From Apostichopus japonicus (Eukaryota > Echinodermata > Holothuroidea > Aspidochirotida > Stichopodidae): a DNA stretch of 64,000 nucleotides. Every line of letters starts with the position of its first letter. The first letter of the stretch is position 1. The stretch spans positions 32,523,989 through 32,587,988 of the forward strand of contig NC_092572.1 in assembly GCF_037975245.1 (NCBI RefSeq), read 5' to 3'. The notes under the pieces were generated by a model, which was not told the origin of the DNA, ran no database searches, and was given only the letters and a program-made list of their open reading frames with translations. Made by a program: the position numbers and the translations under genes. Positions 24,371-37,400 of this stretch are shown here, one piece after another.

Positions 24371-27300
24371 TGCGCTAAATAATTCCGCCTCTATCAACAA
24401 CAAAAAATGAAGGAATATTGTCTTACAATGCACCTTTTTTTCGGGCGGGGTAGACTGGGGTGGTGATTGACCATCGGGGGATGTTCAACACGTTATTTTA
24501 ACCACAGAATAATTTCGGCTGTTAATTGTTAAGCCGCTCTTTTTAATTTTTGATCGGTATCAGCGGTGTGTTTGCTTCCTCTCCGATCGATATATCAGGA
24601 AAGGCGATTAAAATGAAATTAACAGCTACTGTCATGTTATTGTTTACATCCGGGGATACGTTTTCTGGTATTTGATTTATTATACTTACTTATAACAAAT
24701 GTCATTAGAAAAATTGCTTCTTTTTAAAAAAAGAATTCAAGCTGGCCTAGTTCAAGTTTTTTTAATTCTGGGTTGTGTTTCTGGTTGTTGATGTGACAAA
24801 TAACCTAGGTCTTTGACTTTGAGAAGTAAATTGTTGTACGTGTTTAACCTAGTACCGTTTATTCCAGTTTATTAATATTAACAAATATTTTCAATTGGAA
24901 TGTGTACTCACGTGAGTTGACGAAGGGTCAACGGGACAATACTTTTATCTTCCAATATCTGTTATCTCCAAAGCTTTCGGGAAGTCAGTTAGGTAAAATT
25001 ACCTACAAATTTAACCACCTGATAAGAACTATCGTTATGCTATAGTTTAAAGTACATCCCGGTATACAACCTAAGTGATCCTCTTGAAATATTAAATAAT
25101 CCTTCACAAGGAATCATTTTCTCAGCTCACGAAAAGATGAAGGTCTCTGAAAACTATTGATCCTGAATTGATGGTACATCACTTTGGATTACGAAATCAT
25201 TGCAAAATATTCACAAACATTTCCATGGATGTAGAGCACGACGAGAATGTTGCAGTGTCTTATTGATGCCTTTGAAGTAAATATTATTTAACTGAATAGT
25301 TACACTATCACCAGCAGTCCCCGTACGTTCAATTGCTAGTGTTGGATTTAATACACGAGCAACGAGCCTATTCAAGCTATCTTAATACAATACTGTATGA
25401 CTAACAGAACATCTCTCCCTGGATTGTTCACAGAGCTAAGGCCACGTGCGGTTCCTTCTCATTCAGAATGGGATTTACTCGTAAAGTTATGCTAATCTTA
25501 CCGGATGTTTACTCGCATGTCGAAATTATTCCTGAATCACGTGTATGGCAAAGCAAAATACCCACTAATGATATATTCCAGTTTGATTCTGCCGAAAAAA
25601 TTGGATCAATGCTCAATGCCGGTCTTGTTTTGAACCGGTACTCCAGGTTTTACAACTGAAAATGAAAGCTTATAGTCAATAAAATTGGATTATCGGTTAA
25701 AATTTGACCGATTGTCTGGTTAATAATCGGAGTTTTTCATTGTTAATCAAGGTTTTTGTTTGCCGACTTGTATCCATACATGCCAAATGTCCACAACGAG
25801 CAATATTTCGAAAGTCATCATGTTTAAATTATGTACATAAAAACAAGTTGGGCCTCTAACTCCCATCATAAACATATCGTTCAAACGAATGGTTGAGCTA
25901 TAACTAAATTCAGCCTGTAAATGTTTAGTTATATTCACAACGTTAACGAAATGAAATCAGTTATAATCTCTCAAAATTTCCACGCCCCCAACCTCCAAGG
26001 AGTGGAAATAGCTTTTACGGTAGTAAGCTGTATATTACTCTGATTCCACCTTTGTTTCTCTTGATGTTTATATCTATGCCATTATGTTCTTTGAATATTT
26101 ATTATTCTGAACATCAACAACTAATGAACGTCTGGGCGGCCCTTCTAATCTCAGATAAACATGGATGATCTAAATAATCCTACAACATCACCCTGACTAT
26201 TCTGACCGTAATCCACAATCTTCATCTTACGAAACCTTTGTTATAAGCAGAAGATAGTTGTGTCCTTCTCCTGGGTGATGCAAACTTTATTGTCTTTAGA
26301 GGGCGCTCGTACGCTTTATTCACAGAGAAATGAGAACTGTGCGGCGATAACTGCTGGTATTGTTAAGACCAGTGCAGAGAAATGATTAACTTTGAATGCA
26401 ACATGTTTTTAAGTGTATTGTTAGATTGATTGCTAGTCTGTAACGTTGGACTTCTTCGTTTTAGGCAAAGTAGATTATTATTTGTGTATTTAAAACAAAT
26501 ATTTCGGTTGATTTTGATAAATCTGTTATTCGCTTCAGGACTACTGTAGCAAAGTTGTTCATTAAAATTGTTAAGCTTAATTCAAACAGACAGTAAATTA
26601 AAGTTTCGAGGTTTCCAGTTCATCTTACTTCTTCAAAGGATTTAATCTAGAAAAAAACAGCTGGGTGAGGACAGGTTACAAACTTTGTGTACTTTATTAA
26701 TTACTCTCATTAACCGACTTCAATCAGGATACCTTAATTTGATTAATTGCAATCTAATTTTGAAATTCTCTGAAGATTTTGGTTAACAATGTTTCCAGCC
26801 AACCCCCAAAAGAGGGGTAAAATATACTTTACATATACTCCAACAATGTTTTATTTTTGTTTATAGTAAGATATTGAACCGAACGTAGCCCAGCACTACA
26901 GGTAAATAATGGAACTTAACCACACCAATACATCCAGCCCTCCCCCTTCCATTCCCCCTTCTCTCCATTTTAATCTCCCCTTGAAATATATATGGTGATG
27001 CATATCTTACACACTAACAGTTGATCATGACGTCATATATGCTAATGATTCAAAATTCCCAACACCAATTCACTTCTCAGCAAAGCAACTAAATTTCACT
27101 TGTGCTAAACTTGAGCTTAAGTTCGTCTTATTCATTATCGTGTTTATTATCAGTGGGTGGTCTTATTAAACACTGACGTAAAAATAAGATCAGCCAGTTT
27201 TCCAGTCATATGTTCTCGTTATACAACCAAATACTCCTAATCGTCGTGCAAATAGACAGAGCCTTTCGTTTTGTCAATCTTGAACTTTGATGTGCGTTCG

Positions 27301-27510
27301 ATTGTATTTGTTTAATCATTTAATGATTATTATCAGTACTTTGACTAATTAAACAAATACAAACTAAACTAGGAACAATCATTACCCTGTATCACTGAAC
27401 TTTCTATCAATCTGATACTATTGCGTGTTTAGGATGAATTCCCACAATATGTCAGCTTGCGGTATATCATAAACCGCGGTGTTAACGAGACGATACATCT
27501 CTTTAACTGC
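24371..27510. other. No gene seen over about 3 kb
   Basis: AT-rich sequence with short frames. No splice-bounded exon, RNA gene or repeat structure I can support. Confidence 0.4.
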
Positions 27511-27515
27511 GACAA

Positions 27516-27600
27516 CCATGGGCGTCAATCCAGGGGGGAGGGAGGACACGTCCCCCCCCCCCACATTTCGATGGATGGGGGAATCGATATCAAATGTCCC
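27516..27600. mobile_element. Fragment of a hAT-like element end
   Basis: CATGGGCGTCAATCCAGG is followed by a G-rich stretch, ACACGTCCCCC and a C run. The same end in reverse orientation occurs at about 30495-30545 (C run then GGATTGACGTCCATGG). A short, isolated terminus. Confidence 0.45.
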
Positions 27601-27663
27601 CACACATTAGGAAAAAGAGTAGTGTCGTGGCTCTATTTGGTTACGGCTTACACAGCTTAGGAT

Positions 27664-28013
27664 TCATATCCTCGAATATCACTCAATGTTGCTGAATGGA
27701 GAATTCCACCCAGATCTCGTGAGTTGGTACCCTGAGCGCTCCAACAATCTTAAGCTTAGTCTGCCTTTCTTTCGAGGCCAGTTCCATTCGTCGTCGGTTG
27801 AAGGGTATAGACAAATATTCAAGTCGATGAATCCAGTGGTACGGACTATGTTTGGTGAAGTCGAAGCTCTCTTTGCGGTTGCTCCTCGTCTCCTTCGCCA
27901 GTTCGACGGAAGCCGAGAGATCTTTTAGTGCTCTGAGGCGTTTGAAGACAAGGCTACGGAGCACCATGACTCTACAGAGGCTGAACCATGTGATCGTGTT
28001 CCATATTCACCGC
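27664..28013 (+). pseudogene. hAT transposase C-terminal fragment (dimerisation domain), frameshifted
   Basis: The first part (27686 to about 27868) reads HPDLVSWYPERSNN... then VEGYRQIFKSMNP and FGEVEAL. The frame then shifts by one base near 27868 and continues as SSTEAERSFSALRRLKTRLR, then LNHVIVFHIHR. The ERSFSALRRLKTxLRSTM and LN...IHR signatures are the hAT-superfamily C-terminal dimerisation domain; the linker resembles ZMYM1-like hAT transposases of invertebrates. The N-terminal zinc finger and RNase H core are absent. With the frameshift and truncation it cannot make an active transposase. It runs directly into the TIR of the element at 28015, which either cut it off or belongs to the same transposon. 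Confidence 0.85.
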
Positions 28014-28014
28014 G

Positions 28015-28897
28015 CAGGGACGTCGTTCGAGGGGGTTGTGGGGGTGTCTCACTCCCAAACTTGGTAAAACTGACGCTAGTTGGAAAATTGGAGTGCGACA
28101 GTCGGAATTTCCGACTGTCGCACTCTAGTTTATCTAGGCCTATTCATTTATCCCTGTGATTGTGCATGACCTAAACATTTTTTAAAAATTTCGGTCAAAA
28201 TTGACCTTTAACCTGTCATATTTACCACGTTTTCCTTGCATCTTTGGGAAATTGTATCTCGCGATTCTTATACTCCACCGTACAAAACTTCGTATGATTT
28301 TGAATACTACAAAAAAATGCCTAATAGAACTACCGTCATAGGCGTAGGAGCCCAATTTGATTTGTGGGGGGGGGGGGGGGGGGTTGTAACGACTTGCCCG
28401 AAAAATATAACCAAAATTTTTCGCATGATAACATGATAACGTGCATATCATACAAGCATGCATCGGTCTTTACATCGCATGCAAATAGCATACAATCATT
28501 TTCCGTCTTATTACCCTTCAGTATTGGTGAGAATTGTTGGGTAATAATAATATCAGTTTAACCACTGTAGAACACATTGCAAATTATCTTTCTTTCAGTA
28601 GGTGCCCAAAAGCTATCAGCATATTGCCCGAATTTCACAAAAAAAATATTTGGTTGGGGCGGGGTAGGGACCAATAAGTTTGTGAAATGAGTGCCAGTGG
28701 GAACAAATGTATCGCAACAAGTTCGTAACAGAAGTGCAGTCGCGAAAGATTGGGTTTTCTGACTGACACTGACCGTATCGTTGACGAGTAGCGCGAGGGT
28801 GGGGGGTACAAAGCAGCAGTCGGAATTTTCTGGCTTCAAAACCGATTTTCAGCCACTGCCCCCCCCCCCCAATCATCAGGCCTTAGCTACGTCCCTG
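28015..28897. mobile_element. hAT-type non-autonomous element, sister of 23184-24362
   Basis: Ends CAGGGACGTCGTTCGAGG and CTTAGCTACGTCCCTG. The body is collinear with 23184-24362: hairpin at 28091-28125, CATAGGCGTAGGAGCCC at about 28337, TTTCAGTAGGTGCCC, the CTGACACTGACCGTATCG segment and AATCATCAG before the end. No 8-bp duplication is visible (TCACCGCG left, GGTACATG right), so one flank was rearranged or the element shares its left end with the adjoining hAT fragment. An 18-base poly-G tract lies at about 28366-28383, the longest I saw in the window. Confidence 0.78.
28091..28125. repeat. Perfect 17-bp-stem hairpin, one-base loop
   Basis: GAGTGCGACAGTCGGAA is followed by one T and its exact reverse complement. 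The same hairpin, slightly decayed, is at 23262-23295 and 34368-34392. Confidence 0.9.
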
Positions 28898-29413
28898 GGT
28901 ACATGGTGGTTACATAGTACGCTCCGACCAGAATTCACCCGATAACCAGATGCAGATCCACCTAGTAACCGAGGTAACTTGCTTGAGGACTCCAACGAAT
29001 AACCACTGATTTATTTTCATGCCTTCATCACTTTAGCCACCACTCACATGGGACCTATTCTAAGTCTGACGATACATGCGCATGCGTGAGGTCCTGAAAA
29101 CATAATAAAAGTGGTTTGTCTTGCTATCCTTGTTTTCAAATTTCATAGAAATGTATTCTCGTAGACCTAGCAACCTGGTTTAACATGCTGGCGTTTGACG
29201 ACTTTTGGCCAAATTTGCGCTAAGCTCGCTATACGAACTCGGATCTGGGCTGTGCCTAATTAGTTAGTTATTTAAATTATTAATAATGGCGTATGAGGAA
29301 ATGCACCATTTTGTGGTATGACTCCCAGGACGGAAAGTCGAGAAACTCACATGCAGTCGCGGCGGATAGCTTCCTTCGCCTATATGTTCCGGGGAAATTT
29401 TGGGACATCGTTC

Positions 29414-29788
29414 CTATAGACCAGGGGTGGGCAACCTGCGGGCCACATGCGGCCCGCCAGTGATTTTTTGCGGCCCGTGAGTTGTCTCAAGAAAAAGAAA
29501 AAAATCAATCTAGTTTGCATCATCACCAAAAACGAGCTAGCTGCTTAGAATTTATCTGCACTAATGATGCTGTCAGGTTGGTATATTATCACCATTAATT
29601 ATCAACTGGACTGTATTGACATTATGGTTTTGTGAATACAGATTAAGTACACACACCTATTGCTTGAACGCCCTCGGAATCAAAGGTTTGAAATCAACAG
29701 CAGGTTGTTGGTTAGGTGCGGCCCTGTCAATCTTTCACTCCTAAATCTGGCCCATTCATTCAAAAGGTTGCCCACCCCTGCAATAGGC
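29414..29788. mobile_element. hAT (Charlie-like) MITE, 359 bp
   Basis: The left terminus CAGGGGTGGGCAACCTGCGG at 29422 and right terminus AAAAGGTTGCCCACCCCTG at 29780 form TIRs of about 16 bp. The CAGGGGTGGGCAA start with CGGCCCGC nearby is the classic Charlie-type hAT end. Flanks CTATAGAC (29414-29421) and CAATAGGC (29781-29788) agree at 6 of 8 positions, and the left one fits the hAT target pattern nTnnnnAn. No coding capacity. Confidence 0.85.
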
Positions 29789-29809
29789 CTATATCTGAGG
29801 CCCTGGGGT

Positions 29810-29870
29810 CAGTGGCGTCGTGCCCATTGGGGCCCGGGGGTACAGGCCCCCCCCCAAAAAAAAAATTGTC
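29810..29870. mobile_element. Solo hAT-like left terminus
   Basis: CAGTGGCGTCGTGCCCATTG is followed by GGGGCCCGGGGG, a C run and an A run: a typical hAT MITE start. No matching right end was located. Confidence 0.4.
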
Positions 29871-30352
29871 AAAGGTGTCATAAAATTTTGTCATAATTTA
29901 AAAAGAAAGTGTTTTCGAAATCGAAAGTAGACTAAATATTCAATTGCTCTTTGATGGTCGTTGCGGATTTTCCACACACCTCAAAGACGACATATCGGGA
30001 TTAGTAATGCGATTACCTTCGAATATGTTTGTCCTAAGCTCGCGTTTGATACAGTCTCAATTAACCTGGAAAATAATCACTTCGTTATCGCGCGTTTTAC
30101 CTTTGGTTTCGCTACTTTCGCTTTTTCTGCCCATGTCTTCAAACGGCATAGCTTTTTATTCACCCAGTCACCACTTCTCACGGGCATGGGCGGTGATCAG
30201 GGATCAGCAGAAACAAAAATGTTTCGATTTCTTTAATTTTGGGCGCTTCTGGGAGACGAGGAATTGGTAAACTGAGGAATAAATGGCGATAACTTCCTTC
30301 GAGAATATTTCCCAAAATAAAAAATTACAGGAAATTTTCATCAATTTTAGGG

Positions 30353-30545
30353 GTGTTGCTTACTGCCATAATGCACGGGAAGTGCCGCTTCCTGCAATCT
30401 GAGGGGTCTGCCAGAAGAAAAATTTTCTTGTACGCTGCGCGCCAACCGATGGTGGCGCTCCGCTTAGATAGTACTTATGGGCGGAATACTCGAATCGATC
30501 ACGTCCCCCCCCCCCCACGTTTCAAATCGGATTGACGTCCATGGC
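30353..30545. mobile_element. Reverse-oriented fragment of the A/B composite family
   Basis: On the minus strand it reads the family module: TAAGCGGAGCGCCACCATCG, GTTGGCGCGCAGCGTACAAG and AAAATTTTTCTTC, as at 5381-5486 and 15540-15640. Its outer end (plus strand) is a C run, then GGATTGACGTCCATGG, unlike the A/B TIR. It is a truncated or recombined copy. Confidence 0.62.
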
Positions 30546-30559
30546 GACACAGAAATCAC

Positions 30560-33055
30560 ACCATGAAGGATGAAATAAGCCATTACTATTACTGCCAGAC
30601 ATCAATATAGGTCAATGTTATGACCTTTAGAAACTGAGTCAAAGGGAGTGAAAACAAGAAAGGATTGAAATCTATTTTAAAAACAAGTCTATGAAGCAAA
30701 CCTTCAAATTCACGACATAAAATTATAAGTAAAATAGAATCGGATATCGTCATCGATGTATTAATAAACATTCTCAGCAAATTTACACTTCCGTTTGCGT
30801 TTTAGGTAACAGTTTAAGGAAACCATGCAAACGGGCGTGACAAAGTGTTACCTAACAAAGGCCTCAAAGAAATGTTATCGCATATATATCAGCATAATGA
30901 CGTTGTTAATACATAGAAACAGTCATACGCGGTATCCAGTGCAGTTGAGAACGAACGGGGAAGGGAAAGGACATTGTACGGGAGAAATGATTTCAGTAAG
31001 AATATATAGTGGCCAGGGGTATCGGTATCATTGATATACCAGTTTATTAACTCATCTTTAATTCACCAAATGAAATTCAATGAGGAAGTTAATCTCGAGT
31101 TAAGGTTAATATAATGAATGGAATCCACAATGAACACCCCTCCCCATCCCCCTCCCTCACGCGTGCAGAGACGTTAATGATTAACACAATGAACGTTGAC
31201 TAGGAGAGATCCTCGAGGAGTAAGAAAAATACAGGAAAATTTAAAAAGTTTAAAATCCTGCCTGCATGGAGATGATTCAGATATAGCCCAAAATACGCTA
31301 TAAAATCAGATAATGGTCACCGTGTGCTACATTGAGCAATATACTTCACGATCATTTTATTATACGCTCTTGAATATTTGGTAAATAGGTTGAATCTTTC
31401 AAAAAGCACTTGTTTCTGGAAAATTGAGATGAACTTGAAGAGAAAGTTTTAATTAAAGACTCACAGAGCGTTATCGACATTTTTATTACGACAAGATTTT
31501 TTTATATCCCAACCTCAACTATACCAGCCTCACCTGCTTTGAGAGTTACTGTATAGCCATAACCTTCTGTGCGACCTTGATGCAGGACAGGAAAAGAGTA
31601 AGAGGTTGAAATAACAAGTTAGTATATAGACTACATGTTACACAGAGATCACACTGTTGACAATATTTATCTGATTAGTTTTCTTTTATTGCTTCCATTG
31701 ACATTACAACATCAATACATATCAATCATTTCATTATAAGATTCTACGATATGAACTTATGATATAGGAACAGATAAATGGTATGAATATGTTGTAATTG
31801 TATCACAATGAGAGACCAGGATCGCCTCCAAGGGAACAAGTGTGTTTGGTTGTAAACATTATATATTTGTAAGAGCATAGAGAAACACAGAAGATACCAA
31901 GAACAATACAAAGGAAAGGAATAATTATTTCTTTGGGAATATATAATATCATAAACAGATATTGCAACGCAATGATTTCTTCCATATTCATCGTTAGTCG
32001 GTGTTGGTATAGTATAATGTACTTATATTCAGTTTTGCGGGACGGGGCTTGGGTTATATTGGTAAACTTTATGGCTTCATAAAATCATATTGCCTTAAAG
32101 CAAATACGACAAAAACTGAATTACAATGAAGAGATAATGAATATTCATTAATCATCAACCAGCACCATTAATAAGAAGAAGAAGCAAAATAACGAGAAGA
32201 ATGAAAGATATGTATGGAGAGCAGATCATCGCATTTAGGGTTAATGTTAAATATACAGAACATTATCTTCGTTACTATCATGTTAAAAGCTTACTATAAT
32301 ACGTCGAAGTCACGTGTTCCTATTGTCTTCGGAGAAACATCACTAGAGATCATCATATTGGAACAAAGAACTGGATTGAAAAACAATACATGTCATTGTT
32401 ATAATTAATGTCTAAGACAATGTTTTAGTATGATTTTGAGTAACACAATCAATGGTATAACGGTAGACAGCCAGTCATTGTGATTATGATAACATTTAAC
32501 AATATTCTTCTAATATTCACTGTATTACGCGTGAGTAGAATAATTCATAATATATAGGAGGAACGAATGAAAAGTAACTAAATCTTGAAAGAAAGTAAAA
32601 TTAATGAATGGTTTAAGCAGAAAGCAGTTAAACAACTAATGACTATATAATTGGAGCAAGTATTAGTTAGAGTCTTATAATTGTTCTAAATCGAAAAAAA
32701 AAATCGGAATATAAAGAAATAAAAAAGATCTGAAATAAAATGAAACCAGTAGAATCATTTATAAGGCGCATTAACATAACAATGAAAGAATAAAATGAAA
32801 AGTATATACTATAGAGAGCCGATCTTTGTATTTAAGCTTTAATACGCCAAAATTATGAAATGCTAAAAGAATTTACTTTTAACGTTCTGCGTATATACCT
32901 TATTAAAGAAGATTGTTAATGAAGCAATTAATGAAGTCAAATGTAAAATGTCAAAACTTCTTCAAATCTACAATTCTTGTATCTAAACAAATATTCAAGA
33001 ATCGATATCTCCAAAATCAAATTAATATTTGGCTAAAATGGGTAACTGACCTAAA
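30560..33055. other. No gene seen; scattered old repeats
   Basis: AT-rich. Short segments such as ATACAGAACATTATC and AAAATGAAAAGTAT recur loosely at 39850-39890 and 41655-41680, suggesting an ancient interspersed repeat, but I cannot define its limits. No coding signal. Confidence 0.35.
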
Positions 33056-33059
33056 GTGA

Positions 33060-33375
33060 CTTGCTCATCGATTGCTTACCTATTACATAATATTTAAATG
33101 ATCGATAGCTTACCTATCACATAATATTAAAATGATCAATAGCTTACCTATCACGTAATATTATAATGATCGATAGCTTACCCATCACATACTATTAAAT
33201 ATGATTTATAGCTTTCTTATCACATAATATTAAAACGATCGATAGCTTACCTATCACATACTATTATAATGATCGATAGCTTACCTATCACATCATATTA
33301 AATATGACCGATAGCTAACCTATCACATTATATTAAAATGATCGATAGTTTAGCTATCACATCATATTAAAATAC
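33060..33375. repeat. Minisatellite, 34-35 bp unit, about nine copies
   Basis: The unit GATCGATAGCTTACCTATCA followed by CATAATATTAAAAT repeats in order with point changes. Each unit includes the palindrome ATCGAT, and GATAG/CTATC can pair within a unit. Confidence 0.9.
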
Positions 33376-34304
33376 TCGTTGGTTTGATTCTCCTTTAGTC
33401 TCACAAACAAATTGAAACTTTAACGTGTACATGATATTACTATATCCGTCTGACTATAGACGTGCATGCCAAATATGAAATATTGTTGACACTTGCCGTA
33501 ACTATGGCGGGGTTTGGGTAAATGCAGACTTTGCGATTGGAGAGGGCCGTGCGTGTCCCTCGTAATTACGCCACTGACATTAATTCCAATTAGACAAGTC
33601 CAATAATTCAATTAATAGTAGTTAGTAGTGTATTAATAAAACAGAGAAATACATCAAAATTACAAAAGTTTACATTTTTTACAAACAATCAAATTTACAA
33701 ATTCGTTTTTTTTTGTAATTCAAAATAAGGTGTTTGATGCACTTTAAAGATAACACTTCAAATTTATTATAACACTAGTTAGAGATATTTGGCAAAATTA
33801 ACCCTGGAATGTCTTTATTTTCTTTGTGTTTTTTTTGTAACAATACTAACCGGACTATAGCCCAAACTAACTAGAGTTTCCTGGTAGCACATTTTTTTAA
33901 AGATATGGAATATATCATATCATAAAAATCTTATGTTAGACCAAAAGGCATTTTTCTTGACAACCCTTTCAAATTAATCTTAAATATACGTACACTCGAT
34001 CTAGCATGGGTGGCTTCATGTACTTAAAATGCTCACCTAATTTGTTTTAAGCCTTTCAAAGCCCGATATTGATTGAGCGAATTCCTTCTTAAATGCTGTT
34101 ATGGCAAACATTATAATAATGGAGAGTAATACATTTCATCTTAATTTATCCCCAAACACGAACAACGTATCATATATGGAGGGTATAATTTATCATAAAT
34201 GCCTATATCGTAATTATGATTGTTATTTCGAGTTAATGAATACACGAGATGGAAAGTAGGTAAGGAAGAAGTGTCCCACATTTTAAATTGTTCATGCTAA
34301 AGTG

Positions 34305-34480
34305 CCCTTCTAAGTTATTGGTCATTCACAATCACATGAATAGGCCTAGGTAAATTAGAGTGCGACAGTCAGAAATTTCCACTGTCGCACTCCAATTTTA
34401 CAACTACCGTCAGTTTTATCAAGTTTGGGGGTGAGACACCGCCCCCCACAACCCCCATTTTTAGCGACGTCCTTTTCTTA
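34305..34480 (-). mobile_element. 5' fragment of the 23184/28015 hAT-type family, minus orientation
   Basis: On the minus strand it reads GGACGTCGCTAAAAATGG, GTGTCTCACCCCCAAACTTG, AAACTGACGGTAGTTG, the hairpin, then CCTAGGCCTATTCATGTG, collinear with 28018-28165. The outermost CAGGGA of the TIR is lost and there is no right half. Confidence 0.72.
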
Positions 34481-37400
34481 AACACACGGCGATGCACTGT
34501 GTCAGCATTCTTCCTAGTTTAATGTCTATGCATGTCAATCACATTTCCATGCGTCACGTGATTAAACACTTGTTCAGCTACAGTACATGTCCTCGTACAT
34601 CACTTGGTTTCCCATTGAAATTATCAAAGAAATGTACCGCTGAAGGTCACCTTGACAATCGGTAAACGTGCATCTCTGTTTTACAACTATGTTAGCCAAG
34701 AAATAACAATTTAGGTTTCTTTCATTTAATTATTTAGAACAGCGCAAATCATCTTGGTTAATTGTTCATAATTTTTTTCATAATTATTTCCACACTCAAC
34801 AAGACTATTGTTTAGCTCATAAATTCCTACAAAATCACGATGTTTGGGGTTCCTTTGATTAAATCTTATTTTTGAATTTTGATTTTTTTTTTTAATCTTG
34901 TAACAACAGTGTCGCGTTGACTGTTTAGAATGCGAAATGTTAAGGCTTATGTGGAGTTTAACGCTTAAGTGAAGAACGGCACAATTGAATAATTTAAGTT
35001 AGCGTCGATGAATAAAATGTTTCCTCAACAAAACTACTCTGATATAACTAACACGGTACGTGTTTTTTGCACCAAATAGTCGTTATCCAAAGCATTCTAA
35101 ACAATATCGCGATTTTTAACGATCAATCAATGAACAATATTAAGAAGACGTTTTACGAATAAAACCACATTTTTGTACACGATTTACGAAATGACTTACT
35201 GATTTGTTAACATCCAAATAGACATTATAGTAATGTTTGCCTTGTTGGAGTCATATTATATCGTTGCATTTCATTGACATAACTTAGGGTGGTTTTTATT
35301 TTCTTCAGTTAAGTGTATTTCTCTTGTAATTGCCTATAAATTTGTTGGGGAATGTAATGTCAAAATAAGAACCTGTTGTTGGGACGGGTGTTATTTTAGA
35401 AGGAAATTCAAAAAAGTGTTGTCAAATATATAAACTCTTAGAAGAGGTGGGGGGGGGGTGGTATCAGGAAGGAGTTGTAGGGTAAAGTCGTTCATTCAAT
35501 GACAATTGAAGAAAGAGCCATTGATATGACTATGTTATTACTTAAATATGACAACTTGCCTGTTAATATTATACATTTTTTAGGGGGGGGGGGGCAATGG
35601 GGGGGAAGGTAATGGAGGTTTGAAATAGTTACAATTATTTAGAATGTTAAAGATAAAGAAATGTATTAAATGGTGGAAGGTATTCAAATAGTTTTGTCAT
35701 TGGTGGGGTTATAGGAAGGTAGTAGAGAGGTTAAGTAGTCACGCGATATCAATTAAAGAAAGTATACAATAGATACATTCAGCTGATTATATGAATATGA
35801 CTACTTGTCTATCAATATTAGATGTGGAGGGTTTGCGGTAGTGTGAAATAGACATACAATGTCAAACAACGTAAATGTCTGATATTTGACACACGTTTAC
35901 TATTTAATCGTCACAAATTATCAGTCTAAATTACTAACGATGATAAAGTATCAATCGTATATACATTATGAGCGATACGCAGATGCTAATAAGAACATCA
36001 AACATTTTGCTTTTGTGGTATCATGCTTTTTTATATCCAAATAAATACACAAATTGTTTTACGCCATATTTTTTTGATTTTATGAAGTAATGGATTGATT
36101 AAATCTTTTTTAAATTCTTATATATAATTACAAGTATTTATGTTTTCGACAAAAAATAATTATCCCTGATTAAGTTTGGAAAAGTTTCTAATCGTCATAT
36201 AATCATTTTTCTTTCCCGGCCACGAATATCTTTTTATTTGACAAAAAATAAATAAAAGAAAAACATTAATCTTTACCATCTTCTCCATTAATGAAGAAAT
36301 TGTGATATGATGAACTCGGACAGATGTGCAGAATACTGAAATTACGTCAACGGTTATCCTTCAAATAATAAGGTCTATGAAAAGAAAAAAAAAACTACAC
36401 GGTTGGTCACGTATGGAAGTTGGAACGTGCATTTAAATATGTTACTGGAATTCACCATTATATGTTTGTATTAGTTGTTTTGTCATTATTATTCAAACCA
36501 TTTAGGAAAGGAAAAAGACAATAGCCATCGCCTGCCACACTGTTTGCAAATACAAAGATTCAGTTAAAAGGTTTAGCACTGTCGTGGAGTGCATCTATAG
36601 TATTGCAAAACAGAAGGGTACCAATTTTATTTTCTTAATCGTATATATGCATTCCTGGAATTGCAAATGTTTTTCAGACCATTCTATACTTGCAATTAAT
36701 ATAACTGCGATATGCAAATAGGATGGACTGTGGACGCTGCTTGACTTACAATATTTCAGTAAAAGTAGTGTTATGTTCATAATTGGTGAAACAGAGAAAT
36801 AAAACAAAAGGGTTGTTAGCATCCATTCAATTACCATATAAATATAATAACTCAATCTGATAATTGTAATCCGTTGGCCATAACAAGTTGGAACCAACCG
36901 TCAGAGAACTAATGAGTACTGGATACCAGGTTCAATAAACCGCCTGGATGGTAGGTAAAGCTACGCTTCTAAGGCAAGAAGTTCGAAACCGGTAAAGAAG
37001 GTCTTAATTTCACTGTTGGTAACTGCCACCTGTATCGAACAATACTAGTTGTCAATCTCGGTAAGCACGTCATACCCCCACAACAATGTCACTTTCCGTG
37101 TTTAACACTTCCGGTATCCACGCCATACTCCATCCGAGAATGGTAATAATGCTATCATCCACATGGCTTATTATACACGCAGAAAATAACGTAATATTTA
37201 GTCGATGCAAAATATAAGTGAATTGGTTGGATAGAAGCGCACGATCTGTATATGACTACGAATGTAACCTTTATATCGATTGACCTTAAATTTCCGCCTT
37301 TTCTTTGAAATCGCGTTCAGACAGCACTTACGTAGCTAAATTACTTCCTTATCGAGAGTACCTAAACAATGTGATAAGGCAAGAAGGGAAGCGTTCAGAT

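Noticed and set aside
33060-33375. CRISPR-like array
   Set aside because: Units are contiguous with no distinct spacers, and the DNA is eukaryotic.
36900-37050. tRNA or SINE head (AAGTTCGAAACC, GGTTCAATAAACC)
   Set aside because: No A box at proper spacing and no foldable acceptor stem.
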